DNA from: Arabidopsis thaliana
Taxonomy: Eukaryota; Streptophyta; Magnoliopsida; Brassicales; Brassicaceae
Assembly (NCBI RefSeq): GCF_000001735.4
Contig: NC_003071.7
Span: 13,881,151 to 13,945,150 of the forward strand
Direction: 5' to 3'
Length of the DNA: 64,000 bases
Shown piece by piece: positions 54,298 through 64,000 of this stretch. The stretch's first letter is position 1; every line of letters starts with the position of its first letter. Below the pieces are notes generated by a model that ran no database searches, was not told the origin of the DNA, and saw nothing but the letters and a program-made list of their open reading frames with translations. The translations under genes were made by a program, and so were the position numbers.

Positions 54298-56827
54298 TTA
54301 GAAGCCGGCCCATCCAGCAGGTTGAGCTGTTTTCTGGTTTTCTCTCATCTTTGAGTTCCCATATCTCTGTGAAGTGCTGTTTCCAGAGCCCATAGATCTT
54401 TGTGTTCCAGATGCAGAAGTAGCAGCTGCAGACGTTGCAGCGGCTCTAAAGGATTCTGTCTCGAAACCCCATGGCTCAAAACCTTGAGTACCTGCAGCAG
54501 AAGCTGGTTTACTTCTGGTTCTCACAGACTGATTAATCGTATTATTGTTACCCTTTGATGCAGATTCCATCACGGGTTTCGCTTCATCACTAAAAGGTTG
54601 CCATGAATTTGTATCAGAGCTGCCAGTTGACCAGTTAGATCTGTCCTGTTGAAGTTCCCACATTGTTCCTTCCATCTTATCTCTCTGTTTCATCAAGAAC
54701 ATTAGAATTCTAAGATATACATTGATGAAGACTTTTGTATGGGTGTCTAAGCTTAGATGAACAAGAACCAAGAATAATACCGATGGAGTTGATGACATGG
54801 AATGCATCCCTGGAGAGGGTTGATTTTGTGAAGAGTCTCTGCTCGGTGACGGTGAGGCACTTTTAGAGGCAAGTGTTTGTTTGAGATCCTGCAACTCTTG
54901 CCTTTGCGATCTGCAGATAGCAGAAAGCTTTTCAAACTTAGCAGTTATTTCTGCCTTCTCTGATTTTGTTTGCTTCAACTCGTCTTTTAACCTCTGTATC
55001 TCAGCTTCCAATGCCTCTTCTTTGCCAGGTTTATTACCATTATCGAACTTTGTGGTATCAAAGTCAGCAACAAACGAGTTGAAGGCATCATCCTTGGACA
55101 CTCTTGTCATGTTATTGGCTGCAGCAGGAGTTGTATTCTTCTGAGAAATCGTAGTTTCAAGATCTTTATTTCTTTGAATACCACGAGCCTCTCCTCTCAC
55201 AGGACTTGGTTTTTTGGGTTGATGACTATCCACACGAACTCTTTCAGATTTAGATGTGTTACTGTTTGGTTCATCAAATTTAGGCATGTTTTTGTTATCT
55301 TCTGATACAACTGAGGTTTTAGCATGCTGAGTCGCCCAAAAGGCACCGAGCGGTCCTCCACTATCTGATTCTCCAGAAGATGGTGGCGGCGGTGGCGGAC
55401 TTCTACGAGGTGCTGGAGAAGGTTTAGTTGCTGATTTTGATGAGCCTGTCAAAATTCATAAGGATCAAAAGAAATCACATCTTTCTTTGAGAAGCTATCC
55501 AAAATAGGTTTTATTCACTATACCATCATGGACTCCAGTAGATTGCATTTCAGGTGGTCGATCCGGTAATGATTTCTGTAAATTAGCAGGAAGCTGCTCA
55601 TTGACACGAAACCAAATCTGTAGATGGACATGTTGTTAGAGACATTTTACATTTCCTCAACTGAGAAGAAACAATGAGTAAAAATTGACTTTTAACCTGT
55701 GTAATATCTGGTCGTTCATCGGGTGAAGCTTGGAGCATTTCTTTGATGAGATCCGTAATAAATACACTGTATTTAGGCGATTCTGGAATACGATAATTCC
55801 CGTTTAAGATTTGCAGCTTTGATTCTCCATCAAATGCATTCTTGAAATAGCATATCCGAAACAAGAGACATCCAAGAGCCTATTTTTTTTTAAAAACAAA
55901 CCTTTACTTTCAAGTTTCAACCAAATAGATTAGCAATCTGGAGAGATTGAAAAAGTGTCATCACATACCCATATATCGACCTTCTCGCTTATCATCTCCC
56001 TTCGAAAGAGATCCCACATCTATTGCCAATAAAGACATAAATCAAACATTTTTTCACCACTTTTAAAACTCTTATAATCTGCATAGGTGCATATCCAGTC
56101 AAACCTCAGGAGCTCTATATGTTGGTGTTGTGTATTTTCTAATATTATCTTCTTCAATTCCCATCTCTTCTGCTCTTTCAAAAATCTTGTGATTTGTCGA
56201 AACGCTTCCAAAATCACACAATTTCCATTGTCCATCTGAGCTCAATAGAAGATTCTCAGCCTTCAAGTCTCTGTCACGATTAGCAACACCAATACAGTAT
56301 CAATTCACATCGCTTGCTAATGTAAAAACGAAACGAAATCTAATAATACAACATGTATACCTGTGAGCAATGCGTGGGGATTGACAATGCATTGCAAAGA
56401 CAGCATTACACACATCTCTAAAAATCGTAAGAGCTTGTTTCTCTTCAAAGTAACCAGCACCTCTATTCTCAAGCACATCCACAAGAGATTTACCACAAAA
56501 ATCCATAGCCAAAAGAGCTTCTTTTTTATTCCTCCCCATATCCAAGATACCATGTGCGTAGAGCGTGACAACATTTGGATGTCCCTTGAGGGATTTCAGA
56601 ACCGAGATCTCTTTCATTACGAGTTCAAGTGACTCCTCGTCATTGCATATCATGTGCTTCAAAGCATATTGCTTTGACGCGTGATTTACATCTTGAGCTA
56701 AGTAAACACTGGAGAAACCTCCTTCCGCAATGACATTTCTAACTTGAACTTTCAGATTTCCTATCTCGAGAAATCGACCTTCGAGACCCGCAGGTTCTTT
56801 TTGAGCAAAAGGTTTAAACTTCCACAT
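54298..56827 (-). CDS. AAK1/GAK/NAK-family Ser/Thr kinase with coiled-coil tail
   Basis: Multi-exon minus-strand gene. The kinase domain starts near residue 20 (RFLEIGNLKVQVRNVIAEGG) and includes GGFSSVYLAQDV, YALKHMICND, AHRDLKAENLLL, KLCDFGS, TPTYRAPEMWD, VDIWALGCLLFRICYFKNAF and ASPDERPDI. All catalytic residues are kept. The YALKHM, LKGHPNVVTLY and CDFGS style is that of Ark1/Prk1/AAK1 kinases, which phosphorylate clathrin adaptor mu subunits in endocytosis. The second half is Ser/Pro-rich with a PPPPPP run, a coiled coil (LEAEIQRLKDELKQTKSEKA, then LQDLKQTLASKS), and ends QKTAQPAGWAGF. The 5' UTR probably has an intron with its leader exon around 57478-57600. A role in vesicle traffic is inferred from family. 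Confidence 0.88.
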
Positions 56828-59082
56828 GTTTGAATCAGTGGAAGTAATAAGAATGCTGCATAAACATAAAATCTGTTACAAAACCAAACAAACTTCGGAG
56901 AACAAGATATCATGATCAATAGGAGATGCCAAGATCCTAATGAGATATTCAAATACACAGAACAAAAACAAAGATAATGATAAGCACCTAATCTGCTACA
57001 CAATTGCTCAGTTAAGAAACCAATCAAACAGATCTATTCTTATATGACCAATAAAGGGAGCTAAAAGCTGAATCCTTGATCAGAGAAACCAGATCAACAC
57101 ACAATAAAAACATAAGAACCTAAGGAGAGACTATTGAAGAGTCTTATAACTCGAACTAGATCCGATTAAGAATCTGGCGACTATGGTCAGATATGGTATC
57201 AAAGTACAAGACGTTATCATCAACCAAAAACTTCCATGTAAAGCTACAGAATTCAGCTCAAACTCACTTCACACTATACCTACAATCAGATTCTCCTCCA
57301 CAAAGTTTTTACAAGAGAAGAACACTAGCGAGTCCAACGATTAACAGCTCCGATGAACACAAAATCTAAAGATTCCCAGATAGATAATCGAGATCTTAAC
57401 CCACAAAGCTCGGGAGAAACAGAGAATCGGCAGATCAATCAAATCCAATCGAAAGAGACAATAAAAATTATACCTTTGCAAAAACCCAGATGCTGAGGAG
57501 TGCCAATCCAATGAGTAAAAGAATATATTTACCCTAAGAATCGAAATCACAGTAGCTGCATTAAGATCTGCGTTCACTTTTGCGTATAAAGGAAACAACT
57601 TTAAAAGGGGTGATTTTGAGAGAGAGATGATGAAGAAGAAGAAAGCGGCAAATCCGGGAATAGAAAGGAAAGTGAGATAAGAACATTTTGGTTATGGTTT
57701 TGTATAATAAGCCGTAAAATTAAGACGTGAACCTGAACGTGGACCGTGACCCTCCCAATACCTATTTTTATTTGATTATTTCACATTTGTTGACGCATTT
57801 GTACATTTTATCATAAAGTTTGTATTTTAAACGTTATGAGATACATTTAGGTAATTTCTGTTGCAAATATAGAGATGATTTTACAATTTTACACTTGTTG
57901 ATTTGCTCTAATTCTAGAATGCATGTTCTTATCAGAATTGGCTACAATCAAATCGCGACATGTGGGTTCTTGAACTTAATAAAAAGCACTGAAAAATGAT
58001 TAGAGAATTCGGTTCTCGGAAGGAGACTTGAGGGACATTTACCGGTTTACTCAAAGCTATAACACAAGGTTTTTCTTCCAAAAAAAAAGCTTGAACTTAT
58101 TGTAACTTTAGATTATCGATGGCTTGAGCACATTATTGATCATCACCAAAGGGACCGGTGTCGAAACTTTCACAGATCTACAACACCACTTCACCAAAAC
58201 CAAAACAAAATAAACCCTAGACAAGATACAGGAGACGAACGGTGAAACCCTAGACATAAGCCAGCCAACCACTGCTGTAGAAACCGACGTACGGATGCTG
58301 GACACAAGCGGACATAGGGGTAATGTTATTGGATTGGATTTCAGAATGTCATTCCTTAAAGAACCTATCTTAAGAGAAATGTTGTGCATCAAGGATTTGC
58401 ATTCAGCATTAAGATTGACTATGTTCAACAATTCTTCTCTGAATTTTATATGAAAACAGCTTCTAAAAAAACTAAACTGGCGCTATCTATTCCCATGAAA
58501 ATGATATTAACAAGCCCATGTCTTCTTAGAACTCAGTTTTTATTTTTTGTTGGGTCTTTGGACTATTTTGGGATTAATGTGAAGTTGATGTAAACTTTGA
58601 CGAAATTGTTTTAAATGAATGTAGTATCGTGGATATTCACCAGGAATGCCGCTTTGTCTCTTATTGTTGTGTTAATAAGTAGAAAATGAGGTGAGTAAAG
58701 GAAATATATGAAAATGATGGATATATGCTAGTAAAGACGATTGGAATATTATAATATTTAAAGTTTTGAGCAAGGTATTAGAATACTTTTTTTTTTATTA
58801 AAGTCATTAAAATGCACTTCGTGCTTTGTTATGGACAATGACGCTTGACGAATTCAGAAATATAAAGGAAGTAAATGTTCATAATATTATAAACTTTTTT
58901 TAACTAATCCTATAACTAAACTAAAGATGCCCCGCAAAATATGAGTGCAACACAAGGAAATCACAAATTCCCTTTCACATAACACACACTTGAAGCTTCT
59001 TTCCTATAAATAGAATGGATTGGAAATGGAAGAAGCATAAAAAAAAAAAAAACTAATAAAATTCACAAGAAAAAACACTCAT
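56828..59082. other. Kinase 5' UTR and intergenic DNA upstream of BGLU33
   Basis: 56828-57600 is the kinase leader and likely UTR intron. 58020-58330 is a GC-richer island (AAACCCTAGACA appears twice) with no clean frame; it may be a decayed gene or element fragment. The BGLU33 promoter follows, with an A-run just before the leader at about 59041. Confidence 0.5.
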
Positions 59083-62000
59083 ATGGCTACAGCTACTCTC
59101 ACTCTTTTCCTAGGGCTCTTAGCCTTAACTAGTACCATACTTAGCTTCAACGCCGATGCTAGGCCTCAACCAAGTGATGAGGATCTTGGTACCATCATTG
59201 GACCTCATCAAACTAGCTTCGATGACGAGATAGGCATCGTGATTGGACCACATGCGACCGTAGATGACGAAGACATTGACATGGACATGGGCACCACCGT
59301 TGGACCGCAGACCAACCTAAATGATGATGATTTGGGCACCATCATTGGACCCGAGTTTGAGATCCACAAGCAAGATTTCCCCGCAGATTTCATATTTGGA
59401 ACATCTGTTTCCGCATATCAGGTCAACATACATATAAACACATTATAACATTGATGATATATAGAAGATCAGTCTTATCATTTTCAAATTGGTTTGACTT
59501 TTAGGTTGAAGGTGCTAAAAAGGGTTCTGGGAGAGGCTTGACCTCATGGGACGAATTTACACACATGTTTCCTGGTATAAATTACCAAGTGATTATGAAT
59601 TGTATTTTATTTTACCAAAAGCTTTTCTTAAAAGAAAATGTATCACCAATATTGTGGCATCTTTCAGAGAAGGTTCAACAAAATGGCGATGGAGATGAGG
59701 GAGTCGACTTCTATACCCGTTACAAGGTACGTCATTATTTATTATGGGTGTATATGATTTCATATATAGTAAATGATAGTCTTTTTTTTATCCTATAATT
59801 AAATTGAAACGATTGGGCGGGATGTGACGTTATAGGATGATATAAAATTAATGAAGGAGTTGAACACGAATGGCTTCAGATTTTCAATCTCATGGACCAG
59901 GATCTTGCCTTGTAAGTCAATCTCATTGTCCTTACAGTTAATTTACCAGACCACACATATTATCTCTAACTTAAATCTATATTGCAATGACGTAATGATT
60001 CTTTTTACTTTTATAACTCATGAAAATTTATATATAATTTGCAGATGGAACTATTAAAAAAGGTGTAAACGAGGAGGGGGTGAAGTTCTACAACGATCTT
60101 ATAAATGAACTTTTAGCTAATGGTTAAACATCTTATAACTTAATGTCTCTTATATTATTCAATCTTAATTGTTATTTCCAACTTGTGTATATTATACCAG
60201 CTTTTGTTTTTAATCGTTTGTAATACTAATTGCCAGGAATTCAGCCTTCGGTTACTCTCTTTCACTGGGAATCTCCACTTGCTCTAGAAATGGAGTACGG
60301 AGGTTTCCTAAACGAAAGGATAGTGTAAGTAATTTTGTTGATAAAAACTTCTCAAGATTTCTTCTTCTAGTATAATTAAGAAAACTATTCAACTATCTGA
60401 TTTTCTTAAATAATTTTTTTGTCGCTAACAAATTAATGTAGAGAGGATTTCCGTGAGTTTGCAAACTTTTGCTTCAAGGAATTTGGAGATAGGGTGAAGA
60501 ATTGGGCGACGTTTAACGAGCCATCGGTATACAGCGTTGCTGGTTACTCGAAAGGTAAGAAAGCACCAGGACGGTGCTCTAAATGGCAAGCCCCAAAATG
60601 TCCCACAGGAGATTCATCCGAGGAGCCATACATAGTTGCTCACAACCAAATTCTTGCTCATCTTGCTGCTGTTGATGAATTCCGAAACTGTAAAAAGGTC
60701 GGTGCTTATATACTAACTAATTTCCACATATATTATAAAGCTTAAATCATAAATCCTATACATATCTGAATTACAAAAATAGTATGCCATACATACATTA
60801 TTCATTTAATAATTTCTTTACTATGTTACAATATAGTGCCAAGAGGGTGGAGGGAAAATTGGGATAGTGTTGGTATCTCACTGGTTCGAGCCTAAAGATC
60901 CAAATTCGAGTGAAGACGTCAAAGCAGCTAGACGATCCCTCGAGTACCAACTCGGCTGGTGATTTTTTCTTCCTTCTTTTAACTATTTTTCCTTTGGGAT
61001 CGATCTTAGTATGTATCCATGATTAATTAAAATAATGTTTAAATTGATCATACATAAGATGTGACATTCTTGCTTTCTGAACTACAAATGGGCAGGTTTC
61101 TTCGCCCTCTCACATATGGACAGTATCCAGCGGAAATGTTAGAAGATGTAAACATCCGACTGCGTGAATTTACACCAGAAGAATCTGAGAAACTAAGAAA
61201 ATCTTTGGATTTCGTCGGATTAAATTACTATGGAGCATTCTTCTCTACCCCTCTCGCCAAAGTCAATTCATCGCAGCTTAATTATGAGACCGACTTACGT
61301 GTAAACTGGACAGGTACTATAACCTTGACCGTTTTCAAGAAATTTCTTTCAAAATGAAACAATATCATTTTAACATTAATTTCTATGAAAAGTAATGGTT
61401 TGCTTTACTTCTTTTTGGTTCTTTGCAGATAGTCAAAACAATTCACCACATCTCAAGGTACTCTTTAACAATCCTCCTAAAACACTTGACATATATTTTA
61501 ATACTCTTTAAAAAAATGTTAAGCTGCAAAATTAGAAAACGGAGATTTTATTTTAAAAACATTTCTATATCTATTAACAAACAAAAATCGTCAACTTTGT
61601 CAACTAAATTCAAATGAGTATCCTTTTTTTCCTGCTAATTCAAGTTATTACTAATAACCTAAGTCTTCCTGATTTGCAGACAACTTCAATGGGTATAGTG
61701 ATATATCCAGCGGGTTTGAAGAATATCTTGAAACATATCAAAGACGAATACATGGACCCAGAGATTTACATTATGGAGAATGGTAATGAATGAACTATAT
61801 CATATACATATGTGTGTGAATGAGTAATTAGTATGATGATTAGAATGTTTTTGGTAAGTTATACTAATTTCTATAAATTGTAGGGATGGACGAGATCGAC
61901 TATGGGACCAAAAACATAACGGAAGCTACTAACGATTACGGGAGGAAAGAGTTCATCAAGAGTCACATCTTAATCATGGGTAAATCCATCAGGTATAATA

Positions 62001-62446
62001 TACTTAACTATATATTTCTACTAAAAATACTTATATATAGCAAATAACATACAAATATCTTAGGCCATTATCATCTCACATTTCTAAGCGACTTTGTCAG
62101 AATGATAAGTCGTATCATGTAGTTATGTAATGGATGGTTTGCACTTTGCAGGATGGACAAAGTGAGGCTGAAGGGTTACTACATATGGTCGTTAATGGAC
62201 AACTTCGAGTGGGATAAAGGTTATAAAGTCAGGTTCGGGCTCTATTACGTCGATTATAATGACAACATGAAACGTTATATAAGGTCATCTGGAAAATGGC
62301 TAAGTGAGTTTCTTGATTCCAAAGAGACTCTCCATAAATGCTATTTCGAGGGCCATCGTGAGAAAGGATATGCACCCAAGTTGTTCGACGTTGAGTATCT
62401 GGAACCTGAGAACTCGCAGCTAAGTTACAGGAGCGATTTTATGTGA
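59083..62446 (+). CDS. BGLU33: GH1 beta-glucosidase with a repeated acidic N-terminal segment
   Basis: Many exons (about 13, usual for plant GH1), start ATG at 59083, stop TGA at 62444-62446. The signal peptide is [18 protein letters not shown] novel ~80-residue segment with four DD--G-IIGP-type repeats follows, then the GH1 barrel from [19 protein letters not shown]. Seen in order: [33 protein letters not shown], the acid/base Glu in [29 protein letters not shown], the nucleophile in [11 protein letters not shown], and [20 protein letters not shown]. Both catalytic Glu are present. Two departures from the usual family motifs: HWDLPQAL reads HWESPLAL, and (V/I)TENG reads IMENG. Predicted secreted or ER-body type enzyme hydrolysing beta-glucosides; the substrate is unknown. 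All exon borders I checked are GT/AG. Confidence 0.92.
59160..59370 (+). repeat. Four imperfect repeats in the BGLU33 N-terminus
   Basis: Between the signal peptide and the GH1 domain: [48 protein letters not shown] and [17 protein letters not shown]. The unit is about 15-20 residues, with an acidic start and an IGP core. At DNA level the units share CATCATTGGACC and GATGA motifs. Confidence 0.85.
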
Positions 62447-63817
62447 AGAAATGGTGAAAGTATGATATGATCACTAATCTACTCTTTTATAGTAGAGTCA
62501 ATCCTCAGCTAACCATATCGTTTATAATAAGAAGAATAAAAGCTGAGATGGTCATATCTATGTTTTAAAATATATATATGTTTCTGTGTTTTGTGAGTGT
62601 TTGTATGCACATACTAATAATGAATAAAACTACGATCGAATGTTTGTTTTTAAACTATGTAAAGCCTCACACATCCTCTTTTGTTTGTTCTTTTCTCCTA
62701 TATATATACATATAATTAAAGTAAACAATTAAAGCTTTAAATTTGTCGACGATGTCTTAGAATAATGAGGAGAAATGTGTCGTCTATATAAAATCTATAG
62801 TCTATTTTTGTTTATGCGTTGGTTACCAAATAAGTGATGTAAAACAACAATAATAACTATCACTTATTTGAACGCATGACGGTCGTACAATAAGTAATGT
62901 CATATTTTCTACGGTTAGCGTCATTTATCTTATATCAACTTTTATTCAAAGTGATATGAGACGCTGTTTTTTTTTTTGGGGTCAGCTTTTAAGCTATGTT
63001 AAAGCATTGATGCAAAATACTTATCTTCTAGTAGTCCGATCGACGTAACTTAAGGGGATAGATTCCTACATAAGATAGGTAGGTGCGAGTTATATCAGGA
63101 ACCATATGCCTAATGCCTCGACATATATCTTCAAAAACCACTCTAAATCACAAAAATTTAATTCCCATATTATCGAGAATCTAACAGCAATATATAGCGG
63201 ACTATAAAAAAAGAGATATGCTTAACAGTTAATAATAAATATGCAATGCATATGTGAATCATAGTTTTCTTGGTCAACCTCTAAACTTGTATTAAATGTA
63301 AGGTTTGAAAATATAAACCGAAATTACAAAACCTACAAAAATGAAACTACAAATGTGGACAACATGCCAAAGAGTCGGCCTTAGAAATGTGTGAATGATA
63401 TATATCTTAAATAAATAAAAACTATGAGAAATAATGTTTATAAAGATGCAAACATATATATATGTTTTATAATCTCTTTCATATGTTATATTTTTTAAGA
63501 GTCGGAATAAAATATTTAACACACACATAGATATATCGTTGTTATTACAAACAAGAAAGGTAGTACTTATAGACAAGCATGCATTCTTCTCCATAAGAGA
63601 ATTTGCAGCAACGGATTCGGTTGAACGTTATTGTAACATTCAATACAATCAACCGATTCGATCCGTCGCTTATTTTATTATTTTGTATAAACATGCATGT
63701 TTGTATCATTCACTGATATCTAAACACACATCACAATATGGCAGAATATATAACTGGTAGATAGGTTCAACATGAGCTATTCATTCTTCTGGTCTTGATC
63801 GAATCCATTAATGCGCA
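62447..63817. other. Intergenic between BGLU33 and the MATH gene
   Basis: Convergent 3' flanks. The motif AATAAGTGATGT/ATCACTTATT at about 62829-62872 forms a loose inverted repeat. No gene. Confidence 0.6.
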
Positions 63818-64000
63818 TCAGAGATACTCAGTAGTGGATACAATTGAGATCTCAACACCGATATATATCTGATCGTTCACTAGAAATCCCCTCGAAGATT
63901 TGTGGAGTTCCTCCAGCGGCAAAAACTTGGGACGTCCCCATAAGGAATCCATTTGATTAACAGGGTTATAAGGAAACCAATATCTACACTCTTTATCAAA
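63818..64000 (-). CDS. MATH/TRAF-domain protein, C-terminal part only
   Basis: Read on the minus strand from the window edge: DKECRYWFPYNPVNQMDSLW, then GRPKFLPLEELHKSSRGFLV and NDQIYIGVEISIVSTTEYL, stop at 63820-63818. The order W-G--KF-PL--L---S-GFLVND---I--E- is the end of a plant MATH domain, where the last strands carry GFLVND. The gene continues beyond the window and its N-terminus is not seen. Brassicaceae have many such short MATH-only proteins in clusters; this would be At2g32870 by position. The reading stays open to the window edge. Confidence 0.8.
   Translation of the reverse strand, partial: FDKECRYWFPYNPVNQMDSLWGRPKFLPLEELHKSSRGFLVNDQIYIGVEISIVSTTEYL

Noticed and set aside
58020-58431. 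107-residue minus frame in a GC-richer island
   Set aside because: No recognisable family and no start or splice context; may be a decayed fragment.

Overview
This window is plant nuclear DNA. Genes are split by short AT-rich introns with GT/AG borders, intergenic DNA is very AT-rich, and gene density is about one per 4 kb. The content and order (RPN2, two GT47 exostosins, VPS38/UVRAG, SUMO5, PAP13, UBP1, RALF-like genes, an E2-fold gene, the tandem kinase AP4.3A, BGAL9, PHT1;5, RALFL16, an AAK1-type kinase, BGLU33, a MATH gene) match what I recall of Arabidopsis thaliana chromosome 2, about At2g32730 to At2g32870. Names come from recognising the proteins; no database was searched.

Layout. 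1-4.3 kb: 3' part of the proteasome subunit RPN2 (+). 5.7-10 kb: two intronless GT47 glycosyltransferases in tandem (+). 11-17 kb: VPS38, SUMO5 and PAP13 (+). 17.3-20.8 kb: UBP1 (-). 22-24 kb: two tiny RALF-like peptide genes (+). 24.5-25.1 kb: an E2-fold gene (-). 25-35 kb: a gene-poor AT-rich stretch holding Helitron-like sequence, a 96-bp tandem repeat and a 1.77-kb TAA-flanked element with Harbinger-type ends. 35.3-37.9 kb: tandem kinase AP4.3A (+). 38.3-44.2 kb: BGAL9 (-). 44.6-45.6 kb: a double TFIIS-N-like protein (+). 46.6-48.5 kb: PHT1;5 (-). 49.4-50.3 kb: AP4.3A-derived fragments lying against RALFL16 (-). 52-53.7 kb: a LIN37-like protein (-). 54.3-56.8 kb: an AAK1/NAK-type kinase (-). 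59.1-62.4 kb: beta-glucosidase BGLU33 (+). 63.8-64 kb: the end of a MATH/TRAF-domain gene (-).

The genes do not form a pathway operon, as expected for a plant. The strongest theme is degenerate active sites beside conserved folds. PAP13 has lost most metal ligands. The E2-fold gene has Phe where the catalytic Cys should be. The second kinase domain of AP4.3A lacks the HRD and DFG aspartates. Two RALF-like peptides end before the second disulfide pair. A second theme is local sequence recycling: a fragment of AP4.3A lies antisense at the end of RALFL16 and supplies its last codons and stop, and UBP1 carries a 63-residue repeat array in its catalytic-domain insertion. I saw no tRNA, rRNA, CRISPR or viral element.
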